A stretch of DNA of 64,000 bases, taken from Sinohyriopsis cumingii (Eukaryota > Mollusca > Bivalvia > Unionida > Unionidae). Below, in pieces: positions 43,200 through 55,249 of the stretch (position 1 is the first letter of the stretch; every line of letters begins with the position of its first letter). Position numbers and translations under genes: made by a program. Location: the NCBI GenBank assembly GCA_028554795.2, contig CM068826.1:107353602-107417601 (forward strand). Direction: 5' to 3'. Below the pieces are notes generated by a model. The model searched no databases. It was not told the origin of the DNA and saw only the letters and a program-made list of their open reading frames with translations.

Positions 43200-45591
43200 C
43201 AAAAACTGACTCTTCCAGTACTTGGGACGAACATGGCTTGACAGATTACATGTACACAGACTAGTCTTCTTTTTTTTTATCATGTATTGAATGAATGGTG
43301 TTCTGCTGTATGTCAGTAGGAATTATTTCTGAATTATTCGTGTACGAAACGAATTCAGTAATTTTAGGTACATTTCGAGACGGTGACGTTAAAATTAAAT
43401 GAGAAACAGATGCGGAAAGACACTTTAAAATCTGTACTTTACTAAAGTCTTTAGTAAACATGACAAGAACTAAAAGGACGCAAGTATATTATGTAATTTA
43501 CACGGTTATTTTGCCTAAATCGCACTGATTCTAACCTGCTGTGTATCGTCAGACTAAAAACACAGAGGTCTATGTCTGAACCATACACGTAGTCCAAATA
43601 CCGTTATGGCCAGTAACAACTTAACATAACAAAATCTGGCAACTGCTTATTGTCCTACTCAGTGTGAGTGAAATCGAAATCCATAATCGAAAAGAGCAAG
43701 AGGGACAGAGAGAGAGAGAGATTTCACTCGTACAGCTATCTTTGATCTGGACATGTCTCTAGATATTAACAACCAACGTTCGGGATATCATCTGCAAAGT
43801 CATGCAATAACAAAATTCGGTGATGACAAATTCTGCTGGATAATAGCTGTACTGTACTTCAACGGCAAAAAACAAATATATCCGAATCAAGAAACCGTTT
43901 GTGTAGCATGGTTCTTGGCGATGATGTAACAATTATCCATATTTATTTGAAACATAGGGAACCAAGTCTACGGTTTGAGTAGACTGGTTAACTCTCACTA
44001 TTTGTTAGGGGGTGCTCACAAATTATGATTTACTTTTGAGAGAGTGACGTATACAAGGTAAGGTGTTTGCATTTAAAACATGCACAGTGGAGAATATATT
44101 GGCATACCTCTATGCTATATTAATGTAATGTGGATGATATTTCTTTGGATATTGTACTTTTGGAAATTGTACATGATGTAAACCCACTACTAACTAAAAT
44201 GACTGCTCCCTTGTGCTAAAAAAAAAATTCAGCATGGATAATTCTAAAGCACACTATCCATAACAGTTATTAAAATATGCGAAATGAATTTTGCCAGACG
44301 AAACAATAACAGCTTCAGAAAGTGCAATGAATGAATTACCAAATATATATAATGTACAGAAAGTTATCGGCTATTTTTTTATATATACAATTTACCTCTG
44401 ACGTTCAGGAAGTGAAAATGACCAAGTGGAGCTAGCACTTTTTGGAAAGATGCACATCTGGAATAAGGCCAAGCTGTATACTCTATAACCTATTACACCC
44501 ATCAATCATACGCCAAAATAAAGGGAATTAAAGGTTCTTTGAACTATACCTATTAAAAGATATACAATTTTGTTTTAAATAGCCAGTATGACCAATGAGG
44601 AAAGCCAGGAAAATGCTTTTTCTTTAAAATTCTAATACGAAACTGTAGAGCGCCACCCAAGTTGGCATCAGAGTATAACCGAAAACATTCGCACAAAATA
44701 ATATCAAGCGATCTCAATAACCATGACTATTTCCGCATCTTAAAATATGCATCAGGCATTGGCTCAGTAATTTACCTAAAATAATACATTTTGTTCTCCG
44801 AAGATTTCTTCGCAGAAAAAGCTTAATCCATTGGGACCATCCAGGCTACATATAAAATTGGGTCGGATGATGTGGGATTGATCGAGATGATTCAATTGAA
44901 AACAATTAGTTCCAGGCATTCGTAATTTCGCGGCTGATCCAAATCGTGATTGCGACTAGTCTGGTTCCCTGCTTAATATGCTCCATGTGTTGCACTCCGC
45001 TCTATTTATACAGCGGAGTGCAACGCAGGGTGCAAACTATGCAGGGAACCACACTTGATTGCGATAGACTGGTTCCATGACCGCTCTAAACTCCGTTACC
45101 CTTGGTTGGACTTGTCCAAACAATTCGTTATCAGTTAGGAAGAGAGTTAGGAAGAGTAACGAAACAGAGATCGTTAGGGAACCAAAATAAAGAACATAAA
45201 TATAAAAAAAACTACGCACATCAGAGACAGAATATTGAACAACTATAGTGCTCTAAGAAACATAGTCAAATTTACGTTTTGCTAAAGCACATATTAACAC
45301 ATTTTATTTACGAAAAATTGAACTTACTTTAAAGCTCAATTCTAAAAATATATTGGATTAACATGAGCAAGTCGTGAAAATAAACAAAGTAATTAGGAGA
45401 AATGTTTGGAACTATTTTGTTACTCCTAACATAAAGACGTGACCACAGAGTTGTTTGGTGTAGGGGTAACATCCAAAACTGGTTAGTAAATTGCAAGATT
45501 GCAGAGGCGCTTACTTAGCGGCGATAGTACATAGTGCTGTTCTTGAATAAGCACTTGAATGATTTTGAATGCTTCTCTAACGTAAACAACT
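43200..45591. promoter_or_regulatory. Probable divergent promoter region between NPLOC4 and the plus-strand gene
   Basis: NPLOC4 is read leftwards and the unrecognised gene rightwards from 45592, so both should start in or near this interval. CG dinucleotides are visibly more frequent here than in the introns, and recognisable SINE or DIRS copies are absent. It contains a (GA)n tract (about 43708-43721) and a nested inverted repeat (44963-45050). No TATA box or initiator can be assigned with confidence, and the NPLOC4 first exon was not found. Confidence 0.4.
44963..45050. repeat. Nested inverted repeat in the divergent promoter region
   Basis: The inner arms are a perfect 13-bp pair, GTTGCACTCCGCT (44989-45001) and its complement (45012-45024), around a 10-base AT-rich loop. 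The outer arms are a perfect 10-bp pair, GGTTCCCTGC (44963-44972) and its complement (45041-45050). A partial direct copy of the left flank (TGATTGCGA...CTGGTTCC) recurs at 45056-45076. It could form a cruciform or be a decayed palindromic transposon. Confidence 0.85.
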
Positions 45592-45679
45592 ATGGCCGCT
45601 GTCAAGTTGTTGGACTTGTCCCAACAAATATTTAATACAACAGGTTTCCATTTTAATTGTTATCCTTCGTTTCTTCATG
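45592..45679 (+). CDS. Unrecognised plus-strand gene, exon 1 with start codon
   Basis: ATGGCC opens a frame of 29 codons plus one base: MAAVKLLDLSQQIFNTTGFH, FNCYPSFLH. The donor chosen is G|GTAGAG: the leftover G joins AT of the next exon to make an Asp codon, giving ...SFLHDKPPIPVKSRP. It is the first ATG downstream of the divergent intergenic region. The alternative donor three bases later would break frame. Start and boundary are inferred from phase agreement only; I do not recognise the protein family. Confidence 0.65.
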
Positions 45680-48600
45680 GTAGAGTAAAAATTGAAATAT
45701 AAAATTTACAAACTGAGAACATGTTCTAGTTATTGGAAAGAAGGACTTAGTTCATATCGAGCATCGCCCAAGTCGTCATCAGTAGATCACCATTTTTTGT
45801 TATTACTACGACCACCGCCCTCATTGTTGGCATCTACAACAATAAACAAATAAGACTACACAAGCAAAAACAGTAGCATCATTCCCATCATGAGTGATAA
45901 CGTGTTCTTGTTGTTTTGCTAATAGACATGGTTTCGTCACATATTAATGGGTCAACGTCCAGTTTTAAATTACTGGGGTAGACTTATCTTTAAATTGGAG
46001 GATTTGGTAGAACATAATTATTTAAAGACGTTGTTCTGCCAAATCCTTTACTCCATATAGAAAATGAACAGAATAAATAATTTCCAGTTTATTTGTAGAT
46101 GTAAAACAGAAAGTTAAAAGAGACACTCTTATTTAAGGACAGATGCACTCATTTGTGTGTTGTATACAGTTTTAAAAATATGCATCTTTTTGTAAATGAA
46201 GATAATATACGCAAACATTAATTTCTGACCAAATTCCTGGAAAATTTGGAGATACACATTTATATAAGTTAGGGAAGATTAAATTGGAAAAGATTTTAAA
46301 ATACATTTTGTTGTGATATTGTTTATCCTGTATCATGATGATAAAATTTACCATCTGCTGTTAATAATCTTTATCCCAAGATAGGATGAACATAGCTAAT
46401 AATGATATGTCAACCATACATAAGATGGAGAACAACTGGTTATTCTTATTCAGCATCTCCATTTAGATTTCTTCATAGAAATATTGCCACAAACCAGTTT
46501 TTGACAAAAATTCATTTATGTGATACTGATAAATGCACGTTTTATGAGGAGGGATAATTTATTCTATGATTATTTTCTTATTGTAAAATTTGTGAACATT
46601 TTTGGAAATTATTTATGGAATGTATTTGAACTTATAAAGAGAATTATAGAATTATATGAAAAGATATTTTTATAGGAAATAACACTTTTGGAAAATCTTA
46701 CTAATTACATGTACTTACTTTTGTTTGCAAAATATTTTATATACAGAGCATATTGTGCATTAAGTATCTGAAATATCACCTATTATATTAAATTTGTTGA
46801 ATTATATAAAAGACTGGAAAAATATATAGCTCCCTTCCCCCCAAAGAAAAACCTAACATAACTGATGACTGGGGGAAATAGTGGATGTTATTGTCAGTTT
46901 TTGGTATGTGATTTTGTTTTCCCTTTTTTCGTTTGTCCTGAAGATTTTTGCACGTTCATATTTTTTTGTGTGCAAAGGAAACAATATAACATTTTATGAA
47001 AACTGGCAGTTTAATAATACCTTAGATTTGAATGTGATTTTGTGTCATTTGTGTCCAGTATGTGTGTTTTAAGTAAACAGGTGAAGGTCAGGGTCAAAAC
47101 AGTTTAAGGTATTCCCATGTACATCAGGTCAGATGGTGGTTAGGAAATATTTAAAATCCTCACAACTTACGGTGATCAAGAAAAAAATTAATTATATTGT
47201 TAGCCACAAATGTGAGCAGTGTATTTTATTATAGATGCTGATTTTTGTGCATCATTATTGCAATTTTGTTTAAATGATTAAAATAGCATGCTGTCAATAA
47301 TCAAATCACATAGCATATTTATGTGTTTAGATTTATTCATGACTTGTCCCTGAATATTGAAAAAAAACTTTATATTGATTTCTGACTCCATTTCATATAA
47401 TATATGATCATTGAACTTTTTCACTGTTCCTATAGTTCTGTCTAACACATGAACATATCTATTTAGCAAATTGTTAAGTTGAAATGCTCATTTTCATCAA
47501 TCTTTCTTCATCAATCAATCACACACACATACACACACACACGCACACAAGTATTTTTTCAAATTATTCTAATTCATTCTCTATAAATGTGTTATTTATT
47601 TAACAGTAGCAAATTAAATATAAATGTAATTAATAATTACAAATTCAGTAACCAGATAGTCATATATGAAAATATCAGATTTCCCATCATGCCATTAGTT
47701 GCTAACTTGTGTGTGCTTACAAAAGTTGTACCTGCAACAACAATTTTTTTAGCTAGATTAAATAAATAAAAACTGCCCTATATTTCAGACAAGGAAATTA
47801 ATCTTTGATAAAGTAATTTGACAAGAGGCTGTTTGCATATCTTTGAAGTTATTTCCCCTTGCTTCATTGACAACAACAACAAACCCACTGAGATGCATTG
47901 CAGAATTGGATTTGCGTTGTTTTTAGATATGGTCAAATAGTATACAAAATGACAAAAATATAATTTACTGCAATGGATTAGGTCAATCCAATCCTACTCC
48001 TTTCTTAAGTCACCTATATTTATGTAATCAGGCTATAAAAGTGAGGTGAATTTATCAAAATGGGATGGGAGTTAGCATGTACCAAAGAGTAAGTTTACTC
48101 TTCTAAACTTTGATTCTGGAGTAAGTTCATTATATAATAAAAAGAAAATTTTCCTTTCCTACATTAATACCAGATTTGTGGTACTCAAAACAATATATAT
48201 TTTAAGTAGTGGTTTTTCCACTTGTTAAAATTTGTTGATTTTGTTACCACATAATGAAATATATCCAGTATTAACATAGGAAAATAAAGTATCCTCTATG
48301 TTACAATAATCATAATATCATCAGTAGAAGCAGTGGCAGCATCAGTCTTTATAAACTTCTTGTTAATTTTGGACCTTTTGGAAGTTATTACTTAGTGAAT
48401 ATTTAACACTGAACACAAATGCATTGTCTTGGAAACATTAAAAATTAGCGAAATAGTAAAGTATTTGTCTGAGTCAGAGTTTAACTCAACTGGTATAAGA
48501 AATTAGGTTTTTTTTCCAATCTGCTTTTTACTTTTCGTTTCTGAGATGCCATGTATATATTTGTAAATGCTCAATAAAATATGAAAATGTAGATCATATT

Positions 48601-48684
48601 GTAATGAAACTAAATTACACACAGTTAAATTATTTAATATTTAATGGAAATTCAGTCCAAATGTGACTCATTTTCAATTTTCAG
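45680..48684 (+). other. Intron 1 of the plus-strand gene
   Basis: 3.0 kb, very AT-rich, with only a short (CA)-rich tract at about 47520-47548. No transposon or exon recognised, although a skipped small exon cannot be excluded. Confidence 0.5.
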
Positions 48685-49483
48685 ATAAGCCCCCCATTCC
48701 TGTGAAATCAAGACCATCCTCAGGAAATTTCCATTACAGGGGCAGTTTATTTACATCCACTTACAACAATAAACTTTTTCAGTCACCTGACGTGACTGTA
48801 GACAAGGATACTCAAGGAAGGACCAGTGAACCTGAAGCAAGCAGATGCAATACAAGCTTTGAATTAAAGTCTTTTACTTCCCAGAAAGATTCATGTGTTT
48901 CTTCACATAGCAGACGAGTACAAAGTGCCAAAGGAAGGTTAACAGAAAAAAATAAAAATTCAACTGCACACACTGTATCTAGAACTAAATATAGACAGAG
49001 ACCATTTAGTGCTAATGATAAATATAGGCTTCAGAATGAAGATGGCGACTTCAAGGACCTGTTGCAGAGAAATGAGTCAAATGATCCTAGTCAAAATATG
49101 CTTTCAGGGAAGAGAGAAGTAGCTATAATTAATATCTGTGATAAAGTATCATCAGATTTATTTGAGATACAGCGGAAAAAATTCAGTGATTGTCAAGGTC
49201 ATGATGGTCAAACATTTAATCCAGATAATCAGACCCAGAAACCTTGGCGGCCAGCCTCCGCCAAGTCTGATCTATCTCAGTCTTTTCTTTGCCAAAATGA
49301 AGTTGAAACAAAGGAAAAAGAGGCAGATCTGAAACCGTCAGTGTATGGATTGAAAAATCAGAGACAGGTGTATGGTAGCACACCAAATCTCCAGGATGCC
49401 AATGTCACATACCAGAGCTTCCCTTACAAACTTGCAGATGACAACGATCAGCATTCATCTAACATGCAGCTTGTGGTTCAAAG
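48685..49483 (+). CDS. Unrecognised plus-strand gene, exon 2 (large, low complexity)
   Basis: 799 bp, the longest open coding block in the window. Acceptor AATTTTCAG; donor AAAG|GTTAAG. It starts DKPPIPVKSRPSSGNFHYRG and ends NMQLVVQR. Polar and Ser/Lys/Gln-rich, with no membrane segment or clear fold, and with recurrent basic motifs RPSSG, RVQSAKGR, QRPFSAN and WRPASAKSD. RP-x-SA(K/N) motifs recur in many ciliary and microtubule-associated proteins, which is only a hint. Its phases (2 in, 2 out) fit both neighbouring exons, arguing for a real exon rather than chance. Confidence 0.8.
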
Positions 49484-50189
49484 GTTAAGAAATAATGAAT
49501 GATACAGAACATAATTTTATTTTACACATACAATGAGACCCATCTAATGAAACATTTTAATTTTGTGTGTAAATTTCCTGTTTGTTGACAGGAGTCCTTA
49601 ATAGATGAATTAACTGTAGCATTTAAAGCACAAGCTTATGTGTTTTCATTCCACAGTAGGCAGTTCTACATTATATAAAGGATTAATTATATGAGTATTT
49701 TCATTGCATATTCTTTATATTGAGTATCTCAAATAAAAGGTATCTTTTAAGGCATCTTTCACTGTAATCTTAATAGTGCAAATCAACACAGGAGCACATA
49801 TACCTGTAGTCATTACAGTAGATAGTACATCAATATTTTAGGATAGGTAACCATATCTGTCTCTTTGAGATCATTTTCAAAGATTGCTAAATGTAACATA
49901 TCCTGCTGCAGAAACAGTTCATATTCTTCATATATTGTATCTTAAAGAAAACTATATGCACACATATACATTGTAAGATTTTTCCTTTCCAGATCATTCT
50001 TTTGGAAAATAAAAAAAATATGTTGATTATTTAATAATTTAGAGACCCTAAGTTTACCTGTTATGTGTCAAATAGTCTCCATTCCTTCAGCAATTTATAG
50101 TAAATTCTGTCCTCATGGATAACTGGTCAACTGTTATGGGTCCCTTTTCTAAATATTGTGATCAGCTTCAAGCACAAAGCATACAATGG

Positions 50190-50404
50190 GGCATCAACAG
50201 TAATTGAAGGTACAGTACTCATGTACAATGAGGCATGCAGCAATTAATGGTATGATACTCCTGTACAATGGGGCATCAACAGCAATTGATGGTACAGTAC
50301 TCCTGTACAATGTGGCATCAACTGCGATTGATGGTACAGTACTCTTGTACAATGGCACATGCAGCAGTTGATGGTACAGTACTCCTGTACAATGGGGCAT
50401 CGAC
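50190..50404. repeat. 42-bp minisatellite, left part
   Basis: Unit ACAATGGGGCATCAACAGCA plus ATTGATGGTACAGTACTCCT plus GT, about five units, some shortened by 3 bp. Interrupted at 50405 by a SINE-B. Confidence 0.93.
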
Positions 50405-50750
50405 CACTCTGGTGGCCTAGTGGTTAGAGCATTTGTCTCAGATGCAGGAGATCACATGTTCAAACCCCAGCCAAGTCATACTAAAGACTTATAAACAGGG
50501 TACTAACAGCTGCCTTGCTAGGCATTCAACATTAAGAGATTAGTGTTAGGACTGGTCAGCCTGGTGACAAGAGAATGTGTCTTGGTGGGACATGATGCTA
50601 CATGTCTGTGGCATGATGTCCCAGTGTTAAACATCGCTATAAACTGCCACACTGCAGATATCATAGCGAAATGACTGAAACATTGTTAAAGCTATGTTAA
50701 AAATCCAAATATCACATAGACACAGAGGCACACACATGCTTACACACACA
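50405..50750 (+). mobile_element. SINE-B copy inserted into a 42-bp tandem array
   Basis: Plus orientation, starting ACTCTGGTGGCCTAGTGGTT (A box) with ATGTTCAAACCCCAG as B box, body as in the other copies, ending in a CACACA tail. Flanked by ATG(G/A)GGCATCGAC at 50392-50404 and 50751-50763. The flanking sequence on both sides is the same 42-bp array, which the insertion split. Confidence 0.87.
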
Positions 50751-51020
50751 ATGAGGCATCGACAGCAGTTGATGGTACAAAACACTCCTGTGCAATGGGG
50801 CATTAGCAGCAGTTAATGGTACAGTACTCCTGTACAATGGGGCATCAACAGCAACTGATGGTATGGTACTCCTGTACAATGGGGCATGCAGAAATTGATG
50901 GTACAGTACTCATATACAGTGGGGCAGCAACAGCAGTTGATGGTACAGTACTCATGTACAATAGGGCATCTGCAGCAATTGATGGTACAATACGTGTACT
51001 CCTGTACAATGGGACATCCA
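50751..51020. repeat. 42-bp minisatellite, right part
   Basis: Resumes with ATGAGGCATCGACAGCAG after the SINE; about six units with the same consensus. Open frames on both strands are artefacts of the unit length. Confidence 0.93.
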
Positions 51021-51126
51021 TCTGTTTTAGGTTCAAAACTTGAAAACCACTGACAGCTAGTTGACTGCAGCAAGAGAAATTTAATTTGGTCTTGTTCATG
51101 AGTCAGCCAAGATATTGCATGTAGCT

Positions 51127-51257
51127 TTTCGTGTGTCAGTGGTTATTTCCGAAGCTTTTCTGGGTTCTTCCTCCACCATTAATACTGGCCGCCATGTATA
51201 GCCTGTCGTGTGCTGAAAAATGGCGTTAAACCCTACAACAACAACAACAACAGAAAG
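51127..51257 (+). mobile_element. SINE-A 3' half with (ACA)n tail
   Basis: Core and tail only: GTGGTTATTTCCGAAGCTTT, CTTCCTCCACCATTAATACT, GCTGAAAAATGGCGTTAAAC, then (ACA)n. Flanked by GCATGTAGC at 51118-51126 and 51258-51266, a plausible 9-bp duplication, so it was probably inserted 5'-truncated. Confidence 0.75.
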
Positions 51258-51411
51258 CATGTAGCATGCAAGATGGCAATACAATTATTGATAATTTAAG
51301 ATCATGATACTGATTATATGCTTTTTATTCCTTTTAACTGTCCTACTCCAAAGGTACCCAGTGAATTTCTTCTGCATTTTGCATCATGTTTTTACTTCAC
51401 TCAGTACAGCA

Positions 51412-51695
51412 GTAAGTAATCTGCTTGGTATTGTATTTAATATGAATTGTCAAGACTTTGTAAGTAATCACTTGGTATTATGTTTAATTTGAATCATCAA
51501 GACTTTGTAAGTAATCACTTGGTATTATGTTTAATTTGAATCATCAACACTTTGTAAGTAATCACTTGGTATTATGTTCAATTTGAATCATCAAGACTGT
51601 GTATTATATTTAATTTGAATCATCAAGACTTTGTAAGTAATCACATACTGTGTGTAATCACTTGGTGTTATATTTAATTTGAATCATCAAGACCT
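51412..51695. repeat. About 47-bp tandem repeat
   Basis: Unit GTAAGTAATCACTTGGTATT plus ATGTTTAATTTGAATCATCA plus AGACTTT; about six units with internal deletions. Confidence 0.9.
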
Positions 51696-52314
51696 AATGC
51701 ATGAAATTAAATATAATGATATTCATTTATATCATTACAAGTTCTCAAAGATTACATATTGCAGGAGTGCTTTATCATTCTTCATTTGGCTGATGAAGTC
51801 AGGTGGACCAAGAAGTTGTTCACAACATTTTAAGAATTATTTTCCGACATAACTGGTCATGGCAGAGAAAAATCATACAAGCTGCAATTTGGTTGTGGAC
51901 TGTCCACATATACATATTAACAGTTTGCACGAGTTCAACAGTTGCTTGACCAAGACATGGTCAGTTCACACTGAGATTTTCTAATAAACAATGAAAGTCA
52001 GGACAGACTCAGTTAAAATCAGTTGATAGAAAAATGATTTAGATTACTGTGTGGGTGCAAGGTCAGTTCACCTTTCTGAATTCAGCAGTTTCAAGCCACT
52101 TAAAATATAGAATTTCTAAGGAGTAGACCACTGCATCCAAGAAAAGATAGATAAGTAGTGGTAAAGAACAATGCTTTAGACTAGAAGTTTAGGTGATCAC
52201 TACGAAAAGTGCATGTGAAACAAATCAAGAAATATAAGTCCTTTTATGGATTTATTTCCTAAAACCAAAACTTTATAATGGTAACTGAGAACATGACTTT
52301 TATTTCTCTTGAAG

Positions 52315-52525
52315 GCCAATACCACAAACTTTGGTACCTCTGCAGCCATGGTTGACAGAGAGTGATGGGCGGTTGGAGGAAGTTATTGGCATGGATCCTA
52401 CACAATGCTTGGTGTTTTTACCTCTCCTTCCTGATGATATTGATGACCTGCCTGAAGTTCCAGAGCCCCACACCATGGAAGAAGATTTACCTTTTACAGA
52501 TGATTTGACTTCACCAGGGCCATGG
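52315..52525 (+). CDS. Unrecognised plus-strand gene, exon 3 (acidic)
   Basis: 211 bp. Acceptor CTTGAAG; the first G completes an Arg codon begun by exon 2, then PIPQTLVPLQPWLTESDGRL, EEVIGMDPTQCLVFLPLLPD, DIDDLPEVPEPHTMEEDLPF, TDDLTSPGPW. Donor TGG|GTAGAA. Strongly acidic, with hydrophobic and proline stretches; probably a disordered interaction region (inference). Confidence 0.8.
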
Positions 52526-53126
52526 GTAGAATAAATATAACAAAAACATCAGTCTTTCTCTCTCTTAATTTATTGCTGATCTATAATGAAAGGCCCAATA
52601 AGAAGGGTGACCTCTTATGAATTGGATAAAATAATAAAGTTACATTATTGTAAAGGAGAATAAGATGGCCTCCTCTTACCATGGTGTGACTCTGGCAATG
52701 GGCTTCATTAAAAAGGGACCACTGTACTTCAGATTTCTTTACATGCTCAAAGTACAGCAAGTGCCACAGCTATAAAACATTTTCATTCTGATGTTCAAAA
52801 ACTCGGATTTCTGACATTTGATTTGCTAATGAAAATTCACCGACTAATCAGACGTCAGAAAGTTTGGGTGAGTCTGAGAATTTTTTTGTATAACCTTGAG
52901 GTCTGGTATTTTACTCATCACTGCTGAGTGGTGAACTCTCTCTCATATTAAAGGTAATTCTCACAAACTTGAACTTACTAGTTTCCTAAACAGCTTTCTA
53001 CTTGGAGTAACTTATTATTATTTGCAAAGTTGAATGGTAAAAGGCAACTGAAACTATTACTTTAAAAGTTCAGAAATTTTAAATCTTTGTTTATGATAAC
53101 AGTATGAAGGTTAATGAAGCTTGTTT

Positions 53127-53547
53127 CTTAACACATTAACCCCTAGCAACGACTTTACGGGGCAGGAGGTAGTAGCCTACTGCCGAGCTCTATAGCGTCA
53201 TGGTCATGCATGATACACTAAAGTGGGTGGTATTATAGAAAGGTAGACAGATATAGCTCTACAATGATGCCAAATAATCTGAAATATCTAGTTGCACTAC
53301 AAAATACAGATAGAAAAACCTCATGTTTTGGACCCGACTTTTTTTAAACCAAAATTCGCCCGTGGTCAGAATCCGATTTTGTGTCATGATTTTAGACTTT
53401 TTGGTCTAACACAGTTAGGCAGTATGTTATTGAAAGATGACCGGGGATTTGGTGTTTTCGAGTCTATTCAAAAATAGCTTTCAAAATGTGTTTCCTACTT
53501 GATTTTCAGGCAAAAATGACAAAAACCTCCAGGGGTTAATGTGTTAA
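53127..53547. mobile_element. piggyBac-type MITE with 18-bp terminal inverted repeats
   Basis: Perfect 18-bp inverted ends: CTTAACACATTAACCCCT (53127-53144) and its complement (53530-53547). TTAA occurs at both ends, and CCCCTAG next to TTAA is the terminal style of piggyBac-like elements (family knowledge). The 421-bp interior is richer in CG than its surroundings, carries no transposase, and contains only a chance 61-codon frame. Non-autonomous. Confidence 0.65.
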
Positions 53548-53968
53548 GACACTTTAGTATATAGAATATAACATACACTATTTTAGGGAACAATCACATC
53601 TTCTGAAGTCAAAGAAAAAACAAAATTACAGTGAAACATGTGCTAGCTTATATTTTCATATAAAAGACACCTTCTCATTATAAAAATCAGAGAGTAATCA
53701 GAATTAGAGTGAAACGTGTCTTAGCATATATTTTCATATAAAGCACACCTTCTCATTTAGACAAACTTTATAAGCTCCATTTCCTAATATGTCATTATCA
53801 TTTTTAGCCTGGATGTAAAATACACTGCACATAATGGTCAAATTTATGTGGCTCCTCTGGTGTCTTTACACAGATTTACTTCACTATTTAAATATTAACT
53901 GAGATTGGATCTAATCAGTGGTCATTTATTGCACAATCAATCAATAATCTTTCTGAGTGATGAATGTC

Positions 53969-53970
<2 letters not shown>

Positions 53971-54015
<45 letters not shown>

Positions 54016-54046
54016 CAATAATAATAATAATAATAATAATAATAAA
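53971..54046. repeat. (TAA)n microsatellite
   Basis: About 25 TAA/AAT triplets with one short interruption (AAAACA). Confidence 0.97.
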
Positions 54047-54124
54047 GACTTATTTAAAGAAGTAGCTCATTTGGTCAACTGACCAATCTTCCATGAGGCC
54101 TTCTACAATCTACAATGATATTGT

Positions 54125-54128
<4 letters not shown>

Positions 54129-54203
<75 letters not shown>
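54129..54203. repeat. (AT)n microsatellite
   Basis: About 37 AT dinucleotides, 85 bp after a (TAA)n tract at 53971-54046. Confidence 0.98.
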
Positions 54204-54205
<2 letters not shown>

Positions 54206-54931
54206 GCACAATTTTTACAAAATAAGTTGTCTTTAGATACAAATGCTATTAAAGACTAGACAGTTTATCTATTGCTACAACAAAATATGTACAGTGAATA
54301 ATAATTTGAATAAATAAATCCACCAAAGGGGAAAAACTGAACACAACAATAAGACTGATTCTGCTTCAAATTTTAAGGCAAGAATGAGCATTTCCTTGGC
54401 AAATAAGATTTTATATCCCTCTACTCGAACTAGGTCTCAATTACCATTTTCTACAAATAATCTGTCAACTTAATGGAATGTTTACTACTAATAATGATCA
54501 GAAATATTAATCCACAGTCATAGAGAAATATTTAGCTTTGTATTATGTTGTTTACCAAATAATGGTACTGGTCAGTTGCACAATTAACCTGATTTTGGAC
54601 AAGGTCAAGTACAAAATACCGATGCACATAACATAATCACTATGAAAAGTCAACAAATAATACAAATTAAATATACATAACAATATGTATATATGTATGT
54701 GTGTGTGTGTGGTTGTGTGTTCCATTTTTTAAGAGTTTTTCAGAAAATATAAGAAAAAGTATATGGATGGTGTGCATTTGTAACTTAGGGGATTGTGAAA
54801 ATTGTAAAATATTGTGCCAAAATCAGCAAATTTTGACACATTTTTGATCAACAGTTATTTGACCACATCATTGATGGTACTGGCATGAAATATATGTTGC
54901 AATTTTGTTGATTGATTTATTTCTCTTTCAG

Positions 54932-54958
54932 AATCCAAAGAAATATCCACATCCCTTT
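54932..54958 (+). CDS. Unrecognised plus-strand gene, exon 4 (27-bp microexon)
   Basis: 27 bp, nine codons NPKKYPHPF, phase 0/0. It has a pyrimidine-rich acceptor (TTTCTCTTTCAG) and a consensus donor GTAAGT. Its size and frame fit exons 3 and 5. Being in phase, it could be skipped without shifting the frame. Confidence 0.7.
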
Positions 54959-55249
54959 GTAAGTATCTTACTATAGATAATCTGTAAGAACTTTGTTTGC
55001 TATTAAATAATAGCTGAAATAGTGTTTTTATTAAATTATGTTTAAAATTTTATGCATGTACTTTTTATTTTATTGATAACAAGTTATACAGTGAATATGG
55101 CTTCTTGGCTGTGATAATTAAAATGGTATGCACTTGTTTTTGAAGTCTTATTTATACCATTAGGCATTTAAAATTATTTTATTTCCTCCAAGATGAGAGT
55201 AAAGTTTGTTAAATTCCTATGGAGGTTTTATTTCTTTTTCTTGTCAAAG

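Noticed and set aside
44776-44919. Minus-strand frame of 47 codons (starting MPGTNCFQLN) as NPLOC4 exon 1
   Set aside because: It ends in an in-frame stop exactly at the good donor; a phase-0 join to exon A would need the weak internal donor GTATTA and add about 45 residues not seen in human NPL4.
45037-45219. 60-codon minus-strand frame in the intergenic region
   Set aside because: Overlaps the palindrome flank; hydrophobic low-complexity peptide with no homology recognised and no in-phase strong donor.
50405-50470. tRNA gene
   Set aside because: tRNA-like head of SINE-B; shares its body with three other copies.
53292-53477. 61-codon plus-strand frame
   Set aside because: Lies within the piggyBac-type MITE interior; too short for a transposase domain.
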